Source: Panagrolaimus kolymaensis (taxonomy: Eukaryota > Nematoda > Chromadorea > Rhabditida > Panagrolaimidae). From it: DNA of 64,000 nucleotides. Of this stretch, positions 1 to 10,673 are shown piece by piece. The notes under the pieces are model-generated. The model did no database searches and was not told where the DNA came from. It saw nothing but the letters and a program-made list of their open reading frames with translations. Position 1 is the stretch's first letter, and each line of letters begins with the position of its first letter. Location of the stretch: positions 6,572,001 through 6,636,000 of the forward strand of contig JAJQJQ010000007.1 in assembly GCA_028622995.1 (NCBI GenBank). The letters run 5' to 3'. A program made the translations under genes and the position numbers.

Positions 1-236
1 TCTTGTTTCTGATGTTCGGATGTCCTCACATGCCGATTATGCTCTTTCCTGGGTCGTTTGGTTCAGCATTGTCACTGCACATGCCCAAAGGCTAAATGGA
101 ATGATAGCAACTCAGATCGTGGAATGGAACTTCGCTTGATTCAACTATTGATCGTATGGATGAAGGTTCTCCTGATGATATTCAACAATTCAACTGGATG
201 GAGGCTCTATTCACCAACCTCATCATCTCAAGTTCA

Positions 237-377
237 GGTTACCTCACCTTGCTATGGTTGCTAAAGAAGATAGGTTACTTCACCTTGCTATGGTTGCTAA
301 AGAAGATAGGTTACTTCACCTTGCTATGGTCGCTAAAGAAGATAGGTGACTTCACCTTGCAATGGTCGCTAAAGAAG
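237..377 (+). repeat. 36-bp tandem repeat, about 4 copies
   Basis: Four adjacent copies with the consensus GGTTACTTCACCTTGCTATG followed by GTYGCTAAAGAAGATA, starting at 237, 273, 309 and 345; the last is partial and more divergent. The period is a multiple of three, so the repeat could have been translated in one frame of the element. Confidence 0.85.
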
Positions 378-1111
378 TTCGTCCTGGTCTCCATCGCAAT
401 TGTTCCTCAACTCATGCTCATTCCTGGACCTCATCAAAGTTTGCTACAACTTTACTTCGTTCTGATCTCCACCGCAAATGTTCCTCAACTATTGCTCTTT
501 CCTGGATTTCGATCACAATGCTATTGTTCATCTGGTGCTCGAACTTATGGTCTAAATACTTGGTTTAACCTACAAACTAATGGTATCAAACATTTGTTCA
601 TCGTCATAAGCTGACAATTTCATCTGCTGCTACATATTGAATGGATTCAATAGTGTTCAAAAAACTGATTGATTATGCTCTTCGTATGACTCTTGCTCAA
701 CACGAAACAACTTCGCTTGTCAATCGCAGCTGAACATCAAATTTATGCTTTATACTCAAAAGCAATTCTGCTGGACATCCTCATGTCGCTAAACTTCGAT
801 CACAACAACTCCTGGTCCTCTTCGATGTTACTATGGTTCGCTGATCCCTATCTTCATCATTTCAAAAAGAAGGAGAAGGAACAGATGGTGCATCTGTCGA
901 TATGGTATCAACATACAAAGCTAATTCTACAGCTAAGTATCAACATAAAGCTAATTCTACAGCTACTCATGTTTATGGTCATCTCCAACTCAAAGAAGAT
1001 TCTTTGGTAAAGAATCTATGGAACTCTCTTGATCAATGGTACTGATATGCTCGACTTCAAAAAGAAGATTCTATGGAATAAATCGAAGGTTTCAATCAAC
1101 TTGTTCGTGCT

Positions 1112-1212
1112 AAAGAAGCTTCAACAATGTATTCTCATCTGGTGGTCTCCCTGCAGACACTTAAAGAAGCTTCAACAAAGCAACTCTCATCTGGTGGTCT
1201 CCCTGCAGACAC
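1112..1212 (+). repeat. 51-bp direct repeat, two copies
   Basis: Two adjacent copies start at 1112 and 1163 with AAAGAAGCTTCAACAA and contain TCTCATCTGGTGGTCTCCCT. The period is again a multiple of three. It lies in the best-preserved 3' reading frame of the retroelement-like region. Confidence 0.8.
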
Positions 1213-1428
1213 TGTACTTCAAGATGTAAGATCTCGTTCAAGTTCTCCTGTTCAACCTCGTGCTAGTTCTTCTGTACAATTTCATGCTCGTTCTGCTGTA
1301 CAATCTCCTGTTCAAAGAAGAACTCAACCTCTTGTTCCAACGTCCAATCGTCGTTATCCTGATGGCACTGCAACTCAAGATTCTCAATGCTGAATGAAGA
1401 TGCAATGCTGAAATAGGAGGGAGAAGAG

Positions 1429-1715
1429 TGTTGTGGCTCTGACAACACGAAGCATTCAAAATGGCGCTTTCTGATGGTCTCGTATGGATTATGGAAGCAT
1501 CGCTGCATAGCCTATTTTGTATTCATTGTTTCATTGTTTTGTTAGTTGTTAGAACTTTACTTTACATTTCACTTACTCTGTATTGTCTTTGTTGCTGTTA
1601 GCTTTCCGCTCAGCTAACAGCTGTGTTCCTGAATAAATACTTACTATTTATTATTGTGTCAATTCTACGGCATTAAAGGAACATTCTTTGTCTAACCAAC
1701 TTCACGGTTAGGACA
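1429..1715 (+). repeat. Putative 3' LTR (287 bp, TG...CA)
   Basis: It starts with TGTTGTGGCTC directly after the purine-rich tract AGGAGGGAGAAGAG and ends with GGTTAGGACA, giving the usual TG...CA termini. An AATAAA at 1632-1637 fits an internal polyadenylation signal. The next base begins the left arm of the 1716-2590 inverted repeat. The matching 5' LTR would lie left of the window, so the call rests on end structure and the purine tract only. Confidence 0.45.
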
Positions 1716-2590
1716 ATGAATGAATAATTAATTTTAAATTTTTCTGCGCTATTAATTTACTATAAAACACAATTTTGAGGTTGTCGGTCCAAACCGACAC
1801 TTTTTGGGCCTTGTCGGTCCAGACCGACAACTGTCGGTCCAGACCGACAGATGTTTTTTTGAACCGACAATAAATATTTTTGAAGGAGTTTCTCTATAAA
1901 ATGATTAGAAAATACTTTAAAATTAATTTAAAACATTATAAAAACCATCCATGCATCGATATCAACCATTTATGGTATTTATTGTATATCGTGTGCTATT
2001 TTGGTGTGTTTTAGTGACTCAAAAAAATCAAAATCTCCAAATTTCAAGTTTTTGGCTTACATTCATTTTTTCTACACTAATTTTGGGTCGTAGAATCCGA
2101 ATTTGATATCATTTTTTATGTTTGATTAGCTTTAAAAAAAAGTGTTATTGATAGTCAAAATTTGCATATTTCAAAAAATCATAACTCTAGAACTAGAAAG
2201 ACATCTAGGCCCGAAGCCTTCAAATTGGGATTCTACGCCCCCAAATTAGTGTATAATCATTGATTCTAAGCCAAAAATTTAGATTTAGAAGATTTTGATT
2301 TTTTTGAGTCACTAAAACACACCAAAATAGCACACGATATACAATAAATACCATAAATGGTTGATATCGATGCATGGATGGTTTTTATAATGTTTTAAAT
2401 TAATTTTAAAGTATTTTATAATCATTTTATAGAGAAACTCCTTCAAAAATATTTATTGTCGGTTCAAAAAAACATCTGTCGGTCTGGACCGACAAGGCCC
2501 AAAAAGTGTCGGTTTGGACCGACAACCTCAAAATTGTGTTTTATAGTAAATTAATAGCGCAGAAAAATTTAAAATTAATTATTCATTCAT
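1716..2590. repeat. Long inverted repeat (foldback/MITE-like element)
   Basis: The left arm from 1716 (ATGAATGAATAATTAATTTT) is the reverse complement of the right arm ending at 2590. About 300 bp of each arm match almost perfectly; a G/T difference near 1910 and one extra 20-bp motif unit in the left arm are the only differences I noticed. The centre (about 2040-2270) is still palindromic but clearly diverged. The arms hold copies of an inverted motif TGTCGGTC-CA-GACCGACA at 1782, 1812 and 1832 on the left, and 2477 and 2507 on the right. No coding potential is visible. This fits a non-autonomous foldback DNA element; terminal target duplications cannot be judged because an LTR abuts the left end. 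Confidence 0.85.
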
Positions 2591-3653
2591 AATTTCATCA
2601 TTTCTGAGAAAAAAATTTGTCGGTCTAAACCGACAACTGTCGGTTTCAACCTACAAAAATGTCGGTTTGCTTACAGGGCTGCATTCAATGAAAGGTTAAA
2701 AATCATATTCTTTTTGAGTATATTTTTGTCAATTATTAATTTATTTGATAAAAGTCACACCAATCAAACTCGAGAGTTCAAGTGTTCTAACTTTTTCCAC
2801 AAAAAATCGAATAAAATAAACTATCAACGAGTAACTCTTTTTCGCATTTTTTTTCCATTTTTTAAAGTTTATTTATAAATTTATTTATCAGCTGAACCTT
2901 TTTATGTTCAAAATGCTATTCATCAAGAAAGGCTTCATTAATTTGCTTTACTGAATTAATTATCATCAATCAATTTTTTAGGGTATTTTTTTTAGTGAAA
3001 TTTCATTGTGGAAAAGAATAAGAATATTTTGTGGATAATGATAAATTTGGTTTTGCAGCAGCTGGGAAATTTTATGATGAATTTTATGTTCCTAAAAAAC
3101 ATTGTTTTTTCGTTTCATATTTTTGTCTCCAGGTCGATCTTGATTTTCGATCCAGTCACTAATTTTGTGCAGGGAATTGCTTGGCAGCATTAATCATTAC
3201 GAAGCAAACAAAATTTTTAAAAAGTCGTTTTTTGCAAATTTTCATTTTACTAACAAAGGGTTAGTTCATCTTATTGTCATTCATTTTTTGTTTATTTTGT
3301 TATTGCTTTAAAAAACTCACAAAAAAAGTTTTACAAGTATTAATTTATTAGATACATGAATAAATAAATAGTAAACAAAAATAACTCAAGTGCAAAATAA
3401 TAATTTAAAGGGAGTTTCCAAGTGAATGCGAAGATTTTATGAAGTTGTTTTTAGAACAAAAATTACTACAATTCTTTTGTTGTTCAATGAATATGCCTGG
3501 AAAAGGCATTGACAGAAAAAATGGCCTCATTTGAAAAAAATGAAAAAGTTTGAATTTGAGACTCCCTATAAGTTTACTTTAACTTATGCATTTCAAAAAA
3601 AATTGCAACATATTACAAAATACAAAAAAATAAAATGTTAAAAATAAAAATTT
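2591..3653. other. Intergenic region with extra TGTCGGT motif copies
   Basis: Non-coding AT-rich sequence between the inverted repeat and the 3' end of the ACLY gene. At 2621-2668 further TGTCGGT/ACCGACA copies occur, so the motif family extends past the inverted repeat. No supported gene; the 61-codon ORF near 3008 has no recognisable features. Confidence 0.6.
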
Positions 3654-6600
3654 CTATCCACTAAATCTTCCAAATTCATCACCTTCAGGGAGTACATAAG
3701 TGATATCATCCCATGGATGACGATAAAGACCTTGCTTGAGACGACTTTGATCAAGATAATGTCCAATGAAGCCCATGGATCGACCAAGAACAAAGAGTCC
3801 ATTCAAAGCACCAATTTCAATTGTTTCTCGGGCTTCTTGTGGGGTAAACATTCCTGATTGTCGAAGGATATCAACAAAAATAGTAGCAATTGCTCCATCA
3901 ACATTGAGAATAAGATTAGGTTTTTTGGAAGTTGTAATTTGCTCAACTTTTAGAGCATAATCCAAGAGAGGAGTTTCTTGCTTGAATACATTTCTATCAA
4001 GAGCAAATTTTTTAAGAATTTCAACGCGTTTATCAGGATTATTAATAGATTTTACGCGATGTCCAATGCCAAGAATAAATTTACCAAGTCTTCGTTGTTC
4101 ATTGACAAATTGCATAGGGGATAAACCTTTATCAAAGGCTTCAGAGAACATCTGTGCAGCACCATCCAGAGCTCCACCAAATCGAGGTCCCTAAATATCA
4201 ATAAGTTATTATCTTTTCAATGATTTTTAACAAAAACCAATGCCAACAGTTTGTTAAAAGTCGAGAAGACAATGGTGTAAAATAAAGAATCTTACAATAG
4301 TTAGAAGACCAGAAACCAATGATGAAACGAGATCTTTTCCTGCTCTTGCACAAACAATTGTGTTATGAGCTCCACTAACAGCTGGACCATGATCGGCTGT
4401 AATCATTAAACATATTTCAATAAATTTATTGGCATAAGATGGAAGACGTTTTTGGAACCATAATAAACTTAATACGCCACCAACACCCATTTCTTCTTCC
4501 AATACACGAGATATGGGCATTCCAGCATAAAGTAATTCTTCACCACGTTCATCACAAATTGAAGTCATAAATGATGCAGGTTTTCGAATAAGGCCTAGTT
4601 CACGAGCCCATGAATAATCCATTGGTACTGGTGGTGGTGGTTGTTCTGGAGCTGGAACTATGATACCTTGGTTAACAAGATCTTCATAAACATTTCGAAT
4701 GGCTTTTCCAAAATCATCAAATGATGCAGGAACATGAGCACCAGCATCTTTCAATGCAGCATTTTTAGATGCGGCTGTTTCTGATGTTGCATTAGCTGAA
4801 GCACCAGCATGACCGAATTGAACTTCAGAAGTTATGTAATCAGCACATGTTCCAATACACCAAGCAACCAAAGGCTTGGTTATTTGTTTTTCTTTTAATG
4901 CTTGAACAATTTTATACTCTTCTTCACCACCTACTTCACCAAGCAAAACCATCATTTTAACACGTTCATCATTTTCATAGCGAAGAATATGGTCAGTGTA
5001 AGTTGAACCGGGATACCTATCACCACCAATTGCGACGCCCTCATAAACTCCATCAGTATTATGAGCAATTATATTGTTGAGTTCATTTGACATTCCTCCA
5101 GAACGAGAAACGTATGCAACACTAAAAAATAGAAGAAGAAATGAGTAAGCTTGAATTCAAGTAAAGGGATTTAAGGTATAAACGCTACCTTCCAGGGCGA
5201 TACAATTTCGAAGCTAAGATATTATCCATCATCCCACCAGTATTACCAATCTTGAAACAACCGGGTTTAATTCCACCGACAGTTGCAGGGCCAATAATAG
5301 TAATCTTTTTCTCATTTGCTAATCGAATTATTTTTCTAGTTTGATTTTCAGGAACACCTTCAGCAATAATAGCTATAACTTGAAGTTGGGGAAAGTTAAG
5401 AGCTTCCATGACGGTTTCATAAACCGATCGAAGCGAAGCAAAAGTAACCATAACGGTTGCTTCAGGATGTTTCTTGAATGCTTGCTCTAGTGATTGATAA
5501 GCAGGAAGAAGAATTTCTTTTTGACCAAAATAATATTTTTGCTTATTATCACCTGTGTAAGGATATGTTGAAGCCACAACCGATGGCTGTGATCTTCCAC
5601 AAACATAGTCAAAATCAAGCATACCTTGAATTGCTTTAAGTTGCTGGCCCCATACAATTGCTTTGGTATGCTTCTCAAACAGTGAAACAAGCTGTCCATC
5701 AGAAAGACGTGGCACATGTTCTGTCTCATATTCACCATTGCAGGTTGAAGTTTTCTTATCGGTATCAAGCTGTTGTAGTGAATTTGTTGATGGTGGTCGT
5801 ACTGTACCAGCTGTGTTTCTTTCAGGGGTAAGTAAAAATTGTCCAGTAGTTTTTGGTTCTGCTGCTGCTTCAGGAAGTGGTCTTTTACCTAGTGCAGCGC
5901 CAACTACAGCTGTCATATGTGTCTCTGGACCATAAACATGAATATTCAAATTCAATTTTATTCCTGCTTCCTTAATCTTTCTTAACCCTTCTTGATAATT
6001 TGGTCCACCCCGTCGAACAACAACAGTAATCTTGTGTTCATGGATCTTGTCAATTAAAGTTTCAAACGCTCGAACAATTCCTTTGAAAGTACCAGCAACA
6101 TTGGTAAAATTTGCAATAGAACCACCGATAATGAGAATTTTCCCATCTGGATTTGGTGGACCTTCGGTCATAATAGTAAGAATCGTTTTAGCATATTCAT
6201 ATGTTTGACTTTCACTTGGATCGCCAGAATATTCACCATAATTAGCAAGTTCACTTGCTCCACCAAGATCACAAACTGTATCGCTAAAGAATAAACATCA
6301 GAAAGTTTATAGAAAAATAATAATAAAGCTAACGTAAAAACTACTGATGCTCCACCACCTGCAACCATAGTCCAAATTCGACCCTTTCTATTAAGGATAG
6401 TCAATTTCAAGGATGCGCCTGTTTTAGCATCAAGTTCCGCAATGTATTTCTCTTCAGGTGATAGATCGCGTCCAAAAGGAGCTGGGAATGTAATTTGTTC
6501 ATTATCTCGAGTTTTCCATTGTTCTGAACATAAGAATAATGCAGTTTCATCAAGTTTTGCAGCAAGATCAAGGATGAAGACTTTGTTGTTAACAACGACT

Positions 6601-7329
6601 GGAAAAAGAGAAATATGTAGACAAAAATTTCAAATGCCACTTATAACTTACCTAATGGATTTATTTCCAAGTATGTAAAATGATTAGCTTTGTAAACTTC
6701 ATATAATCGTCGAATAAATTCTCCAACTACTGCTTTTTTTGTTGAAGCAAGAGGGCCAAGAAGAGTTTCAAGTTCTGAATCAGAAATAATCATATCCTTA
6801 TCAGACAAAGCAACGGGAATTTCAAGACTGCGAGCTTTAGCATCAACATCTCCAACGTCTACGCCACCTTGTTCATAGAAGAGAATTATATCTTGTTGAC
6901 GACGGCTATAAATGGCAATATAAAGTTCATCTGCATCTTCATGAGCACAAAATGGTTCAACGATGAACGTTGAAAGTCTTCCATTGGTTTTTCCTATCTT
7001 AAATTTTGATAACTTATTTCAAGTAAGAGTCATAAGATTTATAAACAAACCTGAATATAGCTTCCTTTCTTTTCATCAAACCATTTTCGAAGTTCATCTT
7101 TAGTTCCAATTTTAACAAGGCCGTGCTTTCCTCGACGTTTAATCAATTGATCGGGTTTAATTACACCTTTTTGTCCATTTTGTAACCATGGAATATTTCC
7201 TACAACTGAATCAAAGTCATCCTTTTCTGTTAAAGCAAAAGCTTTAGGTTTATCAATATCTTGAAAATCCAACAAATGATGATAAAGTAATTCCTTTCCA
7301 GAATATTCACTTACAGCTTTTGCTGACAT
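3654..7329 (-). CDS. ACLY: ATP-citrate lyase (ATP-citrate synthase), complete
   Basis: Cytosolic enzyme making acetyl-CoA and oxaloacetate from citrate, CoA and ATP; it supplies acetyl-CoA for lipid synthesis and acetylation. Six exons join in frame with GT..AG introns: 7329-7051, 6997-6652, 6598-6334, 6283-5189, 5121-4296 and 4190-3654, giving about 1115 aa, close to the roughly 1100 aa usual for the animal enzyme. The start [20 protein letters not shown] matches the conserved animal N-terminus. Domains in order: ATP-grasp region ([11 protein letters not shown]), [15 protein letters not shown], succinyl-CoA-synthetase-like parts ([40 protein letters not shown]), the phospho-histidine segment VQFGHAGAS with His near residue 766, and the C-terminal citrate-synthase-like domain ([34 protein letters not shown]). 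A TTTTCAG acceptor about 20 nt before the start suggests a spliced or trans-spliced leader. Catalytic segments look intact. Confidence 0.97.
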
Positions 7330-7349
7330 ATCTTGTCTTGGCAATTGCC

Positions 7350-10300
7350 TGAAAAATTATCACTTTTTTAATAAATTCTTTTACGGTTGGGTGGAGAAAT
7401 AAAAAAAGAGTTGTTTCAACGACAAAAATAAATGATGACACGCAAAAAATCCAGCAAACATAAATGAGCAAAAACATTGAAGAATGGCGAAAGAGGGTTT
7501 TGTGTAGAGGAAGCCAAAAAAAGTGGGAATGCATGGTAAAAAAAGTATCTGCGGTTTTTTTGAAGGTTGTTTGTGCAAGTTCTTCAATGTGGTGGATGTC
7601 CGCCTTCCTTCCATCCATTTTTAAAAGCAAATTAGATTCATTTTTCATAAAGTGTTTTTTGAATAAATTTTCAGAACAAGCATTTTTTTTTAATAAAATG
7701 AAATACATTTTGAATGGAATAAGTTTTGGAATCAAAGGCATAAGTTTAGGAAGCAATTTAAATAATTAATTTTTTGATTTCAGCTTAACGATAACTTTTC
7801 ATTTAAAATGAGTCAAAGTTATTAAAGCTGCTGGTAGTTCCTAAAAGACTAACTTCACTTACAAAACCATAATCAAATCACCATGTAAAAGCATTTTCGA
7901 CCTTAACGCCTCCAAATCCTTTCCTTTTTATATTCAATATTTTTTATTCTAGTCTATCTCATCTTGTTTATCATATCAAGTTCACTACCTTCATCACATC
8001 CAAAACATAAAAAAAGTTATAAAAACAACTTAAAAATGAAGGAGGATGTCTTCTTAATTTAAAATCTCACGCCATTTGTAAGAAAGAATTAATGATGCAC
8101 ATTCAATGGAACCTTTTTTATTATCTTTTTTTGTTGCAAAAAAACCTCCTTAAATAAGGCAATTCTTCTTTTTTTCTTTGGTAGTAGCCATTAATTTGAC
8201 TCGAGCTTGTTGGAAAAAAAGAAATACTCTTTTCTTTTTGCAAAAAAACTGTGTTAACCGACAAGAAGCAGCAAGGATGCTGATAGTGGTAATAGCAGGG
8301 AAAAGTTGCGCGGTGTTGCTTGACTTTTTTCTTTGGAGATGGAAGGGAAGAGAGGAGGTTGATTTATTCGCAGTTAGCATGTTTATGGTATGATTTTCCC
8401 ACATACAATCGTCTGATTATTGCCAAAAAAATAAGAAGAATTACACGTGGATGTCAAGAGGTCGCAGCAACAAGGGAACTGCTGAATATGAGGAGTTGAA
8501 AAAGCATAAAAGACGCAAAAAGGAAAGTTGATTTCCATAAAATTTTTTATTTTTCAAAAAAACATTCCTTTGCCTTCAATAAGACTTGCTTGCCCGCGAG
8601 GGAAAAAAATAAAAGTGAAAGCTGCTGCTCTCACATGGGATTCTAGTTTTTTTTAATCTTTTTTACGTCAAGTCAGTCAGTCATTCAATCCAGCATAAAT
8701 CCGGACAACACAAAACAATAGGGGGAACAATAGAATTTAAGAAATCTCAGAAAAATAAAACTAAAACTAAAACAATGCCTCCTCTTTTTTGCAAAGAGTC
8801 AAAAACCCTAAAAGGCAGCAATGGCTCTGAACCAGTTACAAACAAACAAAAAAATGGCTTGAAAATTCCTTAAGTTTTTTAACCCCAAAAAATGGATAAA
8901 AAAACCAACAAAGTCAATACAAAGTAGCAACTTTTTTACTTTGTCAGATGAAGAAGGCAAAAAGAAATAAAGCACACGATGGTGGAAAAGAAGATGTTAG
9001 TCTCTAACTTCAACTCTGAAACGTATGAATTCCTTCCATCCACGCATTTTTTGGGAGTAAAAAAAATAAGAAGAAAAACGTTATTTGGGAAAGGATGTCA
9101 TCATCAAACTTCGTGGGAAAGAAAGAATAAAGCAGTTGGATAGCAGAAAAAAAAGCTTTGAATAGCTAGCAACAATAACAACATGAAAAATCCATAACCA
9201 TGCCAAGAAAGAAGCTTATGTTAAAAAAAGCGGATAAAAAGTGTTTCATTTTTTAGGATATTGTGAAATAAAAAAAAATGCTTTTGAACTCTTTGGTAGC
9301 AAACATAAAAAGACATAGGAAATACACGTGAAATTAAATGTGTTGGAAGTTATATTGTTATCACTTTTTTGGTTGAAGTAAATAACCAAGGTCAACAATC
9401 GTAAAAAAACTAACTACATTCACGTCGTCACCGCCGCTGGCTGCGGATGAAAATGAAGAAAAAAGGTAGTAAGAAAACTGAATGAACCCATTCGAAATAA
9501 ACTCCATCAAATTAAATATTTTAAAAAAATGATGAGTACCAGACAACAGTCTCAAAAGTACAAGAAAAAAGTTAAAAAAATGGATGGTTAGTAAATGCTT
9601 GCCCTTGTCAGACAATCTCAAAAAGTCATCACAGACAATAAAAAAAGCAGCGAACAACACACGATGATGGAATGTTGTGTACTTTGTGAAATGATAAAAC
9701 CATCGAAACAACGAAAATGGTAAAAACGTGTTGCTGCTGATAAACGTTTTCTTTCCAACATGTGTATGTGTCTCCTAATAACTCGTCATTGTAAGGAAGT
9801 TGGATGAAACAAAGTCCAAATTCGAATGTCCAACAATACTTTAAAAAAATTGTGGAAGTAATTTCCCCAATATTTTATTGGGCTTTAAAGAAACAATGAC
9901 ATCACCATTAAATGCGAATGTAACTCATATCAGCGTTTGTCTCAATCCTACAGAAGTTCCATCATACTTACTAGCCGCTGTCTGTCCATTCGAAAAACAA
10001 CCTAATTTCAACTTTGATAATCAACTTGGAAGCAAAAATCTTATTCAAAGCTATCGAAAAGCTTCAACAAAAGCCATTCTTTTCTTAAACTTTTAGCAAC
10101 ACTTCAATCAACATTTTTAAAGCATCAAAAAGCATTTTGTAAAGATTCCATCATCGAAAACGAACGAACAATAATAATAATAAAAACCAAAATAAAAAAG
10201 ATACATATTTGTCAATCAAAAAACTTTTTTTCTTCCTGTAAAAACTCTGCGCTAGGATAACGGGAAGAAATGAAAAAACTAGACAAAACTTTTTTTTGTG

Positions 10301-10673
10301 ATTCACGTTGGGATCTCTTATCGGAGATTGGTCGGATAAGATAAAGCTCTCTCATTGATTAGAAAAAATAATAACAAAGAAAACTGGCTTTCATTAATTC
10401 TATTTTAATCCACAATCAATGACTTCGAAATTCATTTCCATAATCAAAAGATTTAGGTAAGTTAACAAACAACAAATTTATTATAAACGAAACAACAACA
10501 AAAAAAAATCAGAAAAAAGTCCAAATAAAACAAAATCAATAAAAAAAAATGGCAAAGTTATCGGTCAAGGACGACACACCCGTATTACTCTTCACCACCG
10601 CAATTCATTCAATCACCATCAAGTTCATTAGGTTGTATCCTTCTTTGTTCAATCTTGAAAATTGGTGATCTTA
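7350..10673. other. Intergenic / upstream region of ACLY
   Basis: AT-rich DNA with many A and T runs and no ORF that looks conserved. The short ORFs near 7464, 8178, 9361 and 9897 lack recognisable domains and splice support. The last 200 bases are probably the 3' UTR of the neighbouring minus-strand gene. An inverted GATA-type pair (CTTATC...GATAAG, about 10317-10341) is present, without evidence of function. Confidence 0.6.

Larger units (their letters stand above)
1..1715 (+). mobile_element. 3' part of a decayed LTR-retrotransposon-like element
   Basis: The stretch differs from its surroundings: it has few homopolymer runs, is C/T-rich on this strand and is full of short internal direct repeats. 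Reading frames are open only in pieces, with frame changes and stops. The longest 3' piece (about 1127-1393) encodes a Ser/Gln/Arg/Pro-rich tail ending just before a purine tract (1415-1428) and a TG-starting LTR. No reverse transcriptase, integrase or RNase H motif could be recognised, so the superfamily is unassigned. The 5' part lies outside the window. A non-autonomous element with internal repeats is equally possible. Confidence 0.45.

Noticed and set aside
1540..1560. Alternative LTR start at TGTTAGTTGTTAGAAC
   Set aside because: No purine tract precedes it; the TG at 1429 directly after the purine tract is better supported.
5663..5935. Plus-strand ORF opposite ACLY exon 4
   Set aside because: Shadow of the conserved minus-strand enzyme frame.
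7464..7769. Overlapping ORFs on both strands just upstream of ACLY
   Set aside because: Composition follows homopolymers; both strands are open by chance and nothing resembles a domain.
9878..10096. Plus-strand ORF (ATG at 9897, 66 codons) with balanced composition
   Set aside because: No recognisable motif, no splice partners and no supported start context; left unannotated.
10317..10341. CTTATC...GATAAG inverted pair, possible GATA-factor site or small hairpin
   Set aside because: Too short to support and not near a defined start codon.
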